A stretch of DNA of 64,000 bases, taken from contig OW804099.1 of assembly GCA_942159475.1 (NCBI GenBank), positions 12,274,119 to 12,338,118 on the forward strand, read 5' to 3'. Within the stretch, counting starts at the first letter, position 1. Every line of letters starts with the position of its first letter. The DNA comes from Sthenelais limicola (taxonomy: Eukaryota; Annelida; Polychaeta; Phyllodocida; Sigalionidae). The notes under the pieces are model-generated. The model was not told the origin of the DNA. It did no database searches and saw only the letters and a list, made by a program, of their open reading frames with translations. The position numbers and the translations under genes are program-made. This document shows, one piece after another, positions 53,201 through 64,000 of the stretch.

Positions 53201-56200
53201 TCAGTCAAGGACGAGGGTGGTATTGTTCATCTGCTTTACAGTTATTGTAAGATAAGGAAAAGGGAGCTTGAAAACCTCCTGTGTAAAGGAGAATCCCCCG
53301 CCGTCTGTCTCAATAAAATGTTTATCAAATCAAATATAGCCAGATGTTTGAGGAGGAGAATAGCCCACTTTACGAATAGGTTGATGACAAACTTTGCAGT
53401 GGTGACTATGCCCCGGGGACGGGACTAGCTGCGGGCGCCTTCCCCGTCAGCTAATACCTTCAGTATAGGTGTCAAACTTTGCCTCCTTATTCTAGGAATA
53501 CAATTTGCTCTTTGGCTTGATAGCTGTTCCAGGATTATCAAATCACATGTTGAGATTAGTTTTGCCTAAACTCAATTAGATTTTATCCGCTAGATCTTAT
53601 GATATAACAACTTTTGTCAAGAGAATCCATCAAAACATAGGGTAAGGAGAAGCATGCACACAGGGATGGATGTGCAGACAGAGGAGAGGGACACAGAGAC
53701 CATGCATAGACTTGCAGTATGCCTCTAGGGCTTCAGAACTAGTGTGAGTGTACAGTGCATTGTACATACAGAGAGAGGGACTGTGCAAGTCTAATGGCCA
53801 GCTGGTAGACTGGTGCTCTGGTGTGCGCTGCCCCTCTCACCTTCCCCGCTGCCCCTGTCTCAGTGTATGGTGCCCGCATTCCAGCCACCACTGACCAGTC
53901 ATGACCTGCGCAGTGAGAGTATCTTAGCACGTCCGGTTACCTCTACAGTAATATGTAAAGTGGGCTATTGGCTTTGGAAAAGACTCTACAATGATTTGTT
54001 GGAATATAGTCATGCATAATTACATTGGTGCTGTCGTGTTTAATATGCTGTACATAGAAAGGTTCTTAGGGTCAGCCAGTAACGGCTACACGAGGGGGAA
54101 AAGCTGTTTATACAATATCAGTTTAGCCCGTTTCCTCTGTATGCCTCTGGTTATGGCAAAGGCAGTAGTTTGATTGAGATAAACATTCATTACTCCAGTT
54201 ATTTTTAAATCGTAGCATAAAAACATTATACCATATTCACTCACTCTTTTTGTGAGAGACATTTTCACTACTGCTTTATACAATTTGTTGTGCCTATCGG
54301 TAGAAATAATCTGTGTTTTATTGATATTTGTTCTGGTAGAAATAATGTGTATTTTCCTTCTCCAATAGCGCAATACGAGGGTGTGTATACTTAACATATA
54401 AAGGAAGAACCCAAGTTGAACCATTTCTAGGTTGATTTGAATTAATGAACTGCGATCTTCAGAAAATACTTCATTAAGACATGCAAAGTGTAGAAAGTCT
54501 CAAGGTTGCACCTTTATTCATTCAAGTTCTGAATTACTGATATATTAAGGCCAAGGAGTAACTGAAGCTAAATTAAGGGCTTTTTTAAAAACTGGTTTTT
54601 ATTCAATGAAATTTCACATGAGTGATACGTTTCATTCGAGAATATAAAGTTTAACTAAAGAGGATGAGCAACATGTCACTCTTAGTATAAGTCATTAAGT
54701 TGATTACATAATTTTTACACAACAATTTACAGGATACTGAATCTCATATCTACCACAGAACAAGTTCGTTTTTTGCCCGACACTAAGTCTAAAATACATA
54801 ATCATACAGTAGACAGCATAGGATAAAAACAGTCAATAATCTCAAAAACACCAGTATGACTTCAAAATAAGTCTAATCATTTCAGATTTGAAGTTCTCGA
54901 TAACTCGATGGACTCATTCTTACCTTATTTACTTGGAGGAAAAGCACTGGTTAAGGGCCAATATATCACAGTGTGGCAAACACCTGGGCAGTCATAACTA
55001 TTCTTAGCCTGCACCCCTCGGTTTATGCCATTACTTTATTAGGAGGGTAGCCTCTAAGTGTTTTTCTGTTTTAAGTTGTATTTCGATTGAATGGGCGCAG
55101 CCTCCTTTTAGTATCACTATAGGAAAGGTATACTCTATACTGGAGCCTCTGTCGCACCCCTGGCTTAGTCTAAATTGGAGGGGTGGCCTGTCAGTGGCCA
55201 CATGGGTCTGTTTTGACTGTGTTGGCTGGTGCTGTTAAGTAGAGGAGTGTATTGGCTTGGCCTGTTTGCTGTGAGTGACAGGGAGGGAGGAGGGAGGACA
55301 GGGAGGGAGGTGTACAGACTGGCTGTGATTGACAGGGGGTTGGGTACTAGGCAGGGGGTTGGCTACTAGGATGGTGCTTGAGGATAAGTGAACAACCCTG
55401 AAAGCTTGTGAATAGTTACTAGGCAGGGGGTTGGCTACTAGGCATTCCTACTAGGCCAGGCCTACAAGTGTGATCTGACAAGCTACATCCTGTAAGATCT
55501 TTATCTTTGGATCTGTAGACTGTCATCTGTACATCTGTGTAAACTGATTTCAGTGAGAGGAAATATCTGAGGAGATCATCAGATAAGTTATGTAACTGAA
55601 GTGTAACATCACTGTGAAATGCCTCCTGCTGATTGTGGCCCAGAGTGGAGGAGGCCAGGTTTGGAAGTGAGTGATGGTTGCCTATGCAATCAAATGAAAA
55701 AAAGAAATACAAAAAAAGAACTATATACTAAAAATTAGAAGCAAAAGAAAATAGCAGTTAGGCAAATCAGCTGGGCTACCCTCCTAGTATCGAAAGATAC
55801 TATAGCAATTGGGCAGTAGTATGTTGTCTTGTTAATTATTAATTATTAGTAATTAATTAAACATCTGTTAAACACATTAAAGAGAACGTCATCGTATTGG
55901 TTATTTTCTGTTTTTCTATTTCTTTTTTAATTTCAATCGAATAATATATTTAATATGTTCAATGGAAAGACTCTATCCGCCATTGATTTTTTCAAGCGTT
56001 GCCTGTTGCATAGAAATATAAATCACGTCATCGCCTCGGTTATTTTTCTGTTCTTTTATTTATTTACTTTTTAAATTTCAATCAAGGCCAATAATATATT
56101 TAATATGTTCAATGGAAAGACTCTATATCCGCCATTGATTTTTTCAAGCGTTGCCTGTTGCATAGAAATATAAATCACATTCATTACTCATTACATTGCA

Positions 56201-59200
56201 ATCTATTGATACACTTCTTCACTACTTAAGTAAAATACGATGAGTCTTTGGGACCGTAAACAGATCCTTACATGTATTACTAGGGTCAGATTTTCAGAAA
56301 ATGTACAATTGGCAACTCTACACATTTAGGAAATTCTCCTAAATTAGGCTGAAAAATGATGAATACCGAGAATATCTGAGTATAATTTATTTGGTATCGC
56401 ATTGATTTAAAGTATCAGTTCTGTTATGTTAAACTGCATTTTGAAACTCATTTTCGTCTTAAATGTGGGCTATTTGAGAAGATTGGTAAAGGTGAATTGT
56501 ACATTTTCTGAAAATCTGACCCACTAGCTTATAACCTTGAGAATAAATTAAGTTCATTACAATAAAAACTCCTCACTGTGGCCACAACACAATAAACAAA
56601 CTGTCGCAATTCATACCACAATTACAGACACCGCAAATTGACCAAGTGTCTTCTAATAATTATTTGTTTTGGTCAAAATTAACATTTATCTCATCATTTC
56701 CTGGACATGAAATATTCAGCTAATGAGAATAAATTCCTATAATTAATGTTATTATAATATTTAATGTTTGTAATTATTATACTGTTTGGTTTGGAAACCG
56801 TTTCTTTCATTTTTCAACTTGCAGGGCCGGCTATGATGATCTATCATGTGTATATCTTCCTACCTTATGAATCAATTAAATAATTTACATTATATAATCT
56901 AGATATGAATAGATTTCAACAGTAATCTAATTATAATTATATGTTATATATTATCAGCTCTCCAGCTATCTAATCGGAATGGATGCTTCTAGAAACCCGC
57001 AACCGGTCAGTTTTCTTGTTTATTCAACTTCACAAAGCTTATAATTCATTTTTATTTCATTTCAGGCCAATTTACTTTATGCCTTAAGACATTCTAGAAT
57101 TGATTTTATCGTTACCTAATCAATTAAAAAACGGATATTTCTGAATCGATTTGTAAAATACTGTTTAGGGGTGCAAACTGTCAGTATTTGTACTGCAATC
57201 AGTATTCATGAAAACTTCCCAAAGTGGACAAATCTCCCCCAAATCCCACCATTTATGTGATATATTGGTGTTGAGTAAATATAATTATGTTTAAATCAGC
57301 AGACTGACACCTGATTGTTGCTATGTGTAGTATCCAAGGACGCCTCCTACGTCACTTGGAGCCTGACAAGCCCAAGACTTTATCACGGGAAACATTTACA
57401 TGTAGTGGAAGCCCTTTTACTCCTGAAAACAGTCCATACTTTTGTCCTGCTCTGCCTTGCCTCCCTGCATCCCACATTCAATATCCACTATTCCTGGAGA
57501 GTCAAATTATCTACTTAACATTGTTAAATACTGGTTGTATAGAAATTACCTCTGATTTTGTATTGCCATCGTTTACTTCTGAATATAACCTTGCGCATGC
57601 CACCATGCCAGGGTTGGGGTGGAAATCGGACAAAAATGACCGATCCCCAAATATGAAAGGGAAGGCAAATGCCTGGCCCTGTTTGTAACACCTGGATAAA
57701 TAAAGGATTAAAAAAAAATAGAATTCCATGTTATTGCGTCCACATTATAAGAATTTATTCGATATTGTATTTTTCATGTTTGGCTCGTATGGAAGACCTG
57801 CTTCTAGCAGATTGTGATGCCCTTTTCCATGCTCTTGTTCTGTATACTTATTTAAATAAACCAATGATATATTATATATTATTCCACATATGTTCTACTG
57901 TAGAGCTTCTGGCAGCTGCTGACGAGGTTTAGTCACAAGGACGCGCTGTCTCAGCTCAACCACCTCGGCCAGATCACTACAGAGATCGGCATGTGTCGGG
58001 TGAGCCTGCAGTCCAATTTCTGTTATAGGGTGAAATCGTCAAAAAATGTACAATTGACCTTCACCTATCCTGGCAAATAATCCAAATTTAAGACAAAAAT
58101 CGGGTTCAAAATTCAGTCCAACATAACCAGACAGGTTGTTTGAATCAAGGCAATACTAAATATACTCAGATATTCCTAGTATTGACCATATTTCGGTCTA
58201 ATTTAACATAATTTACTAAATGAGTTGATCTGCCAATTGTACATGTTCTGAATATCTGACCCTATAATGGCAACGCATGAAACACATTTGTGGGTTATGC
58301 GTATTCTTTGTAACTACTGTTTAAATGTGTATTAGTTCCATCAAATCAAATATCTTTTTCAAAAATAGTCCTTTTTATTGTGGAGAAAGATTTATGATTG
58401 GTTATAGACAATAAGTCAGATCCAAGATCGTATTAAAGATAAACCTGACCAAGTGTCAACAATTTGGGAATAAAAAATGACAACGAGAAAACCAATTTTA
58501 TCAGTTTTATTTTCTTGAGTACAAGGGGCTATATTCACCGTCAAAGATTCACCAGTAGCCCACCAGTTTCTACAATAACACTAAGAACAAATTAACAAAA
58601 TGCTCAGAAACATTTCACAAAATTCGTTTACCAAATTTCGTTGAAACTTTCAAATTAAATATCAACATATTTTTTCAATTTCCCCCTGCTTCCCCCCCTT
58701 GCCAGAAGTATTGCAGTATTTTTGCCATGCACCCACCCACACTTTCATCCCTGAAAAAAAAAATTCAACATTTTTATACAACAAGACTTGATTATTTGTC
58801 AAGACCAAAGCTCACGGGATAAATTCATGTCAAATGAAACGTACCGCTATTGCGGAATCTTGGCAATAAAATTTGTTAAAAAAAATACTATGCTATTCTG
58901 CTATTCTGCTATTCTGCCTGGTGCTGTGTCTAGGGTGGGTTTACCTATCTCTCTAGGTGCATGAGTATCAGGCTATTCTGCCTGGTGCTGTGTCCAGAGG
59001 GTGAGTGGCACCAGGGACCTGTGGGGACTTATGCTTTTTTTAAGGGTGGGGGCTGACATGGGGTAGAAAACTAATGAATTGTTTGGTAGCGTAGCCTAAG
59101 TAACTGACTGTAGATATCAATGACAGTGTATAGGCCCTACATAGAGCTGTCAACTGGGACGAGGAACATGCTAGAAAATGATTTATTTGTGGACCTTCCA

Positions 59201-62200
59201 TTTCAAGCATTAAAGTGGGCCTATCCCATACAAGTGGTAAACTAGTGTGAGTGTGTGTCACAGGAACTGAATGTAGGAAACCTTAGAAATACTACCTGGT
59301 GTACCCATATTCTCATCTGTAAACTGAGTTTTGCTTGACCCCCTTATGCTTATACTGACATATTCTTATACTGGCTAACAAGTTCTTTTGGAAAACCATT
59401 GGTTTCGATGTGTTTCTGGCTACACTGGGACTGACAGTGATACAAAGCTGGAACCAATTTGGTGCCTATAGGCACCCCAGAAACAGAAATTTAGGGATGT
59501 TTTCCTTGACCCTGTCTGCAGTCGCATGGGGCATAAAATATACCCCATCGACATGCAAACAGAATGTTGAGGGCATGCTCAGAAATATTTGGGGTTGTTG
59601 ACAACATTAATGCAAAAAAACATAATTCATCACTACAAAATACCCCAAATTTGGGATTCGGGCAGTTCATTGCAAAGGAACATTTCCTTAATTTATTTTG
59701 TTTAAAGGAAAGGAAATTTGCTGTAAAATGGGCCCAGTGGGATGACACAAGTCAATTAAGTAGGGCTATGGCTATGTCTAGGCCTATAGCCTATATTTAA
59801 AAGGACTAACGAAATCTCAAGACTGAACAAGTTATCAGAATATTCCCAATAGAAACAATGTCAGCTTAAATCATTTCTAACGAAATATTCCTTTAGCCAT
59901 TCTAAAATCTTAAACTAAGCCACTGCAAACTAAGGAATATGATGTGGCATACTACATAATCCTTAACGTAAGGTCAACCCTCCATGCTGCCACCTAGTGG
60001 GTATGGAGAATATAGGTTATGACATACTTAGGCCCGTAGAGATGGCTTCTGGAACTGAACTATGGAACTGAACTTTCCCTGTACTCTCCCTTGATGAAAA
60101 ACGCACCTGTATGCCTCTTCAGTCAACCATATATAAAGTGTTATACCTTTTTGAAAAGCTTGTTTCGATCTGATTCTAGTCGTCTACACGAAATGCATCT
60201 GTTAGTTGTTTCCACGTAATGCCGTGCGTTTACGCGTCACTGCTTGATGCATGTTTATGTGAACAATAGAGCCTCATAGCCATAGGCCGAGTGGGGCGAG
60301 AAACGGCCGCGATCTGTTTAATATAAAGCACAGAAAACCCCAGAAAACAGGTAGGAGGAGTAAGGATGACTTCTTCCAATGCTTTCCCTTGGTATGTATT
60401 CAATTAAAAATCCTCTTTAATAAGCCTTTCTAGAGGGCTATGTCGCCAATATACAGCACATGTACGAGTAGGCCTAACGTTGGCCTATTGGTTGAGCATG
60501 GTGAGGTCGGGTCGGGTCCATTTCCCAGTCATGTGTAGTGCCGAGTGATACCGAGTGTGACCGAAGAGCTGGGGATGGATTCATACGGGAAAATCTCGCT
60601 CCAAGCACCAGTATATAGGGGTCGGGAAATCGCTTATTACTCAGTTCTGATACCTAAAAGACCATGTAGTATTGGAAGTAATCTCCGTGTATATGTTTTC
60701 CCTGGGCCTGGAGACATTGTTTCTGGCCATGGGAAGTCGGGAAGTAGCAGTTTCAGACGATCGATGCAGAGTCGAGTATAAAGCTGGCAGTTCTATAATA
60801 AAGGGGGCGTGGTTAAAATCTTAAGCGGTATGACCTATATAGGCCATAAATATGGCCACTTTTGACGCCAAATCGTCTAGGGTGGGTTTACCTATCTCTC
60901 TAGGTGCATGAGTATCGGGCTATTCTGCCTGGTGCTGTGTCTAGGGTGGGTTTACCTATCTCTCTAGGTGCATGAGTATCAGGCTATTCTGCCTGGTGCT
61001 GTGTCTAGGGTGGGTTTACCTATCTCTCTAGGTGCATGAGTATCAGGCTATTCTGCCTGGTGCTGTGTCTAGGGTGGGTTTACCTATCTCTCTAGGTGCA
61101 TGAGTATCAGGCTATTCTGCCTGGTGCTGTGTCTAGGGTGGGTTTACCTATCTCTCTAGGTGCATGAGTATCAGGCTATTCTGCCTGGTGCTGTGTCTAG
61201 GGTGGGTTTACCTATCTCTCTAGGTGCATGAGTATCAGGCTATTCTGCCTGGTGCTGTGTCTAGGGTGGGTTTACCTATCTCTCTAGGTGCATGAGTATC
61301 AGGCTATTCTGCCTGGTGCTGTGTCTAGGGTGGGTTTACCTATCTCTCTAGGTGCATGAGTATCGGGCTATTCTGCCTGGTGCTGTGTCTAGGGTGGGTT
61401 TACCTATCTCTCTAGGTGCATGAGTATCGGGCTATTCTGCCTGGTGCTGTGTCTAGGGTGGGTTTACCTATCTCTCTAGGTGCATGAGTATCGGGCTATT
61501 CTGCCTGGTGCTGTGTCTAGGGTGGGTTTACCTATCTCTCTAGGTGCATGAGTATCGGGCTATTCTGCCTGGTGCTGTGTCTAGGGTGGGTTTACCTATC
61601 TCTCTAGGTGCATGAGTATCGGGCTATTCTGCCTGGTGCTGTGTCTAGGGTGGGTTTACCTATCTCTCTAGGTGCATGAGTATCAGGCTATTCTGCCTGG
61701 TGCTGTGTCTAGGGTGGGTTTACCTATCTCTCTAGGTGCATGAGTATCAGGCTATTCTGCCTGGTGCTGTGTCTAGGGTGGGTTTACCTATCTCTCTAGG
61801 TGCATGAGTATCAGGCTATTCTGCCTGGTGCTGTGTCTAGGGTGGGTTTACCTATCTCTCTAGGTGCATGAGTATCAGGCTATTCTGCCTGGTGCTGTGT
61901 CTAGGGTGGGTTTACCTATCTCTCTAGGTGCATGAGTATCGGGCTATTCTGCCTGGTGCTGTGTCTAGGGTGGGTTTACCTATCTCTCTAGGTGCATGAG
62001 TATCAGGCTATTCTGCCTGGTGCTGTGTCTAGGGTGGGTTTACCTATCTCTCTAGGTGCATGAGTATCAGGCTATTCTGCCTGGTGCTGTGTCTAGGGTG
62101 GGTTTACCTATCTCTCTAGGTGCATGAGTATCAGGCTATTCTGCCTGGTGCTGTGTCTAGGGTGGGTTTACCTATCTCTCTAGGTGCATGAGTATCAGGC

Positions 62201-64000
62201 TATTCTGCCTGGTGCTGTGTCTAGGGTGGGTTTACCTATCTCTCTAGGTGCATGAGTATCGGGCTATTCTGCCTGGTGCTGTGTCTAGGGTGGGTTTACC
62301 TATCTCTCTAGGTGCATGAGTATCGGGCTATTCTGCCTGGTGCTGTGTCTAGGGTGGGTTTACCTATCTCTCTAGGTGCATGAGTATCGGGCTATTCTGC
62401 CTGGTGCTGTGTCTAGGGTGGGTTTACCTATCTCTCTAGGTGCATGAGTATCAGGCTATTCTGCCTGGTGCTGTGTCTAGGGTGGGTTTACCTATCTCTC
62501 TAGGTGCATGAGTATCAGGCTATTCTGCCTGGTGCTGTGTCTAGGGTGGGTTTACCCATCTCTCTAGGTGCATGAGTATCAGGCTATTCTGCCTGGTGCT
62601 GTGTCTAGGGTGGGTTTACCTATCTCTCTAGGTGCATGAGTATCAGGCTATTCTGCCTGGTGCTGTGTCTAGGGTGGGTTTACCTATCTCTCTAGGTGCA
62701 TGAGTATCGGGCTATTCTGCCTGGTGCTGTGTCTAGGGTGGGTTTACCTATCTCTCTAGGTGCATGAATATCAGGCTATTCTGCCTGGTGCTGTGTCTAG
62801 GGTGGGTTTACCTATCTCTCTAGGTGCATGAGTATCGGGCTATTCTGCCTGGTGCTGTGTCTAGGGTGGGTTTACCTATCTCTCTAGGTGCATGAGTATC
62901 AGGCTATTCTGCCTGGTGCTGTGTCTAGGGTGGGTTTACCTATCTCTCTAGGTGCATGAGTATCGGGCTATTCTGCCTGGTGCTGTGTCTAGGGTGGGTT
63001 TACCTATCTCTCTAGGTGCATGAGTATCAGGCTATTCTGCCTGGTGCTGTGTCTAGGGTGGGTTTACCTATCTCTCTAGGTGCATGAGTATCGGGCTATT
63101 CTGCCTGGTGCTGTGTCTAGGGTGGGTTTACCTATCTCTCTAGGTGCATGAGTATCAGGCTATTCTGCCTGGTGCTGTGTCTAGGGTGGGTTTACCTATC
63201 TCTCTAGGTGCATGAGTATCAGGCTATTCTGCCTGGTGCTGTGTCTAGGGTGGGTTTACCTATCTCTCTAGGTGCATGAGTATCGGGATGACTAGTTAAT
63301 GTAACTAAAACCAGAGCTAATGACTCTATACAATAACAAATATACAAATATAAACATTTATTCTTTATGTTCTGTAACCCTAGTACAATGGAATCAGAAA
63401 ACCGCTAGACTAATTAATATATTCAGTAATGTATTTTATTAGGACCACATATATTACAAACATGTATCAAAAACCTATTCTGGTCATACTCGACACCCTA
63501 GTATAGGGGTGACAGAGAAACGCAATGTTAAAACTGATATATCAAGTAATAATTTATTTTATCACGGTCTCATTTGTTGATTTTACATGTTTGTAGGGGA
63601 TATCTGACTGCCCTTTTTTAATACTACTTGTAAATGATTTGTAATATCTGACCGTATCGTACTGTACTGTGCATATGAACGATTTACCACTTTATATCTC
63701 CAAGTCATATAGCCTAGTTTTACTCTTATATATTCAAAATTATGGTAACAGCCGGAAGAAATGTACTCTATGTAGTTCATAAAGGTATGTCGACCCTTTT
63801 GTCTGTTTATATACATAGATTTCACCTGACGTCACCCAGTAGGCTGGGGTATCACGGTAGCCGCCATGTCTCGGGTCATCGCTATGCTTGCCGCCTATGG
63901 CGGGGGTATCAAAACAAAGTTGATAAACCTCACAAGACAGGATAGTTGGGTAATACTACACTAAAGGCAGGTTATCTAACCTATCAAGAAGATATTATTG
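50188..64000 (+). CDS. PLEKHM1: PLEKHM1-like gene, 5' part (RUN domain start)
   Basis: PLEKHM1 is an adaptor on late endosomes and lysosomes that binds RAB7/ARL8, HOPS and LC3 to drive fusion (family knowledge). Four exons are seen (50188-50209, 51968-52088, 53065-53143, 57904-57999), giving 106 residues in one continuous frame. The protein starts MSFLGRSGPSPQAMARESYI. It continues through ALKTLQQKHVNSEEP, EDTANTVCNILEAVFLHGLK, then FWQLLTRFSHKDALSQLNHL and TTEIGMCR. This matches the PLEKHM1 RUN domain ([40 protein letters not shown]) better than RUBCN, SNX29 or PLEKHM2. The next expected exon (AWLRLALND in the family) was not found before 64000. PH and zinc domains would lie off the right edge. 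Confidence 0.85.
51968..52088 (+). CDS. PLEKHM1: PLEKHM1-like coding exon 2
   Basis: 121 bases between TTTGCAG and GTGAGT. It encodes MARESYIKKNMTVTLGLALK and TLQQKHVNSEEPIY, aligned to the family's first RUN helix. Its donor TATACAG|GTGAGT seeds a long tandem array. Read-through gives an immediate TGA. Confidence 0.9.
52081..52542 (+). repeat. Array of decoy donors after PLEKHM1-like exon 2, about 20 copies
   Basis: Units of 20-25 bp reading CTATATACAGGTGAGTCTGT or CTGTATACAGGTGAGTATGT. Each copies the last 7-8 exon bases and a consensus CAG|GTGAGT donor. The first unit is the real exon end. Confidence 0.96.
53065..53143 (+). CDS. PLEKHM1: PLEKHM1-like coding exon 3
   Basis: 79 bases between CCTGCAG and GTAAGC. 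It encodes EDTANTVCNILEAVFLHGLK then ASFTHK, the best-matching RUN segment. Confidence 0.92.
53144..57903. other. PLEKHM1-like intron 3: duplications and a MITE
   Basis: Holds a possible retroelement fragment at 53216-53330. A direct duplication of about 130 bp is at 55899-56027 and 56036-56178 (GGAAAGACTCTAT, GCGTTGCCTGTTGCATAG). A small GGGGGTTGG repeat is near 55340-55440 and a GGGTCAG MITE at 56283-56522. No exon was recognised. An open frame at 57323-57688 has no family match and no splice logic. Confidence 0.5.
56283..56522. mobile_element. GGGTCAG MITE copy 4
   Basis: A 240 bp element with ends GGGTCAGATTTTCAGAAAAT and ATTTTCTGAAAATCTGACCC, flanked by ACTA on both sides. Its interior is close to the copy at 23761. 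Confidence 0.88.
57904..57999 (+). CDS. PLEKHM1: PLEKHM1-like coding exon 4
   Basis: 96 bases, phase 0, between CTGTAG and GTGAGC. It encodes SFWQLLTRFSHKDALSQLNH then LGQITTEIGMCR, matching the family stretch ending VGRCR. Confidence 0.92.
58028..58262. mobile_element. GGGTCAG MITE copy 5 (diverged)
   Basis: Has ends GGGTGAAATCGTCAAAAAAT and GTTCTGAATATCTGACCC, flanked by TATA on both sides. It starts 28 bases after the exon 4 donor. Confidence 0.78.
58891..58996 (+). repeat. Outlying copy of the 64 bp repeat
   Basis: One and a half units of the repeat that forms the 60877-63287 array, preceded by a CTATTCTG triplet and ending differently (GTGTCCAGAGGGTGAGTGG). It may be a founder or a dispersed copy. 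Confidence 0.85.
59005..60876. other. PLEKHM1-like intron 4, no gene seen
   Basis: Unassigned AT-rich sequence. A CTCF-like CTGCCACCTAGTG is at 59987-59999. Open frames here show no family match. Confidence 0.5.
60877..63287 (+). repeat. 64 bp satellite-like array, about 38 copies
   Basis: Highly uniform units (CTAGGGTGGGTTTACCTATC, TCTCTAGGTGCATGAGTATC, then A/GGGCTATTCTGCCTGGTG). Almost the only variant is TATCAGG versus TATCGGG. Uniformity suggests recent growth. Each unit contains TCTCTCTAG|G, a 3' splice-site-like string on the PLEKHM1-like strand. Confidence 0.97.
63812..64000 (+). mobile_element. TACATAG MITE copy 4, cut by window end
   Basis: Starts TACATAGATTTCACCTGACG and follows copy 3 closely (CACCCAGTAGGCTGGGGTAT, GGGGGTATCAAAACAAAGTT). 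The far end is outside the window. Confidence 0.88.

Noticed and set aside
57315..57688. Plus-strand frames of 67 and 121 codons in PLEKHM1-like intron 3
   Set aside because: No family match, no acceptor/donor pair joining the neighbouring exons in phase, and AT-rich context.
58965..59003. Possible PLEKHM1 microexon reading VHEYQAILPGAVS between TCTCTCTAG and GTGAGT
   Set aside because: It faintly recalls a later RUN segment (LHEYYQP), but the family segment AWLRLALND should come first and is not found between 57999 and this point. The sequence is a copy of the 64 bp repeat.

Overview
The window is nuclear DNA of an invertebrate animal. It holds split genes with GT-AG introns, small conserved exons in intron-rich loci, and many interspersed and tandem repeats. 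A repeat that opens with GAGT units and reads GGTTGCTTTACGCCC resembles SINE-type repeats I associate with gastropods. A marine mollusc, probably a gastropod, is my best guess, but this is inference. No rRNA, tRNA or CRISPR array was seen, and no bacterial gene.

Three protein-coding genes are supported by splice-by-splice reading. (1) Minus strand, 16004 to beyond position 1: DCLRE1C (Artemis nuclease). Ten complete coding exons and part of an eleventh cover the metallo-beta-lactamase/beta-CASP catalytic region; the C-terminal tail lies off the left edge. (2) Minus strand, 43745 to 26373: a complete BRPF1 (peregrin) gene. Fourteen coding exons give a predicted 1380-residue protein with a C2H2 finger, PHD-knuckle-PHD module, bromodomain and PWWP domain. 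(3) Plus strand, 50188 to beyond 64000: the first four coding exons of a PLEKHM1-like gene, with the N-terminal half of a RUN domain. All exon phases join without a frameshift. The gene products act in separate pathways: DNA end processing, histone acetylation scaffolding, and late endosome/lysosome traffic.

Layout: 1-16004 DCLRE1C; 16.0-26.3 kb intergenic, with three copies of a roughly 350 bp repeat, a 463 bp inverted-repeat element and probably the BRPF1 3' UTR; 26.4-44.7 kb BRPF1; 44.7-50.1 kb intergenic between two divergent promoters, with CTCF-like motifs and two transposon-like elements; 50.1-64 kb PLEKHM1-like, ending in a 2.4 kb array of a 64 bp unit.

The most unusual signal is that many minisatellites sit exactly on exon-intron junctions. 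In five cases the repeat unit includes the last or first bases of the exon plus the splice site itself, so the intron carries from 2 to about 20 decoy splice sites next to the real one. In three more cases the array starts within about 5 to 20 bases of the exon. These affect all three genes. Several inverted-repeat elements are also present: a family with TACATAGATTTCAC ends that carry TGACGTCA, a family with GGGTCAGATTTTC ends and 4 bp target duplications, and a single element with perfect 14 bp ends just upstream of the PLEKHM1-like gene.
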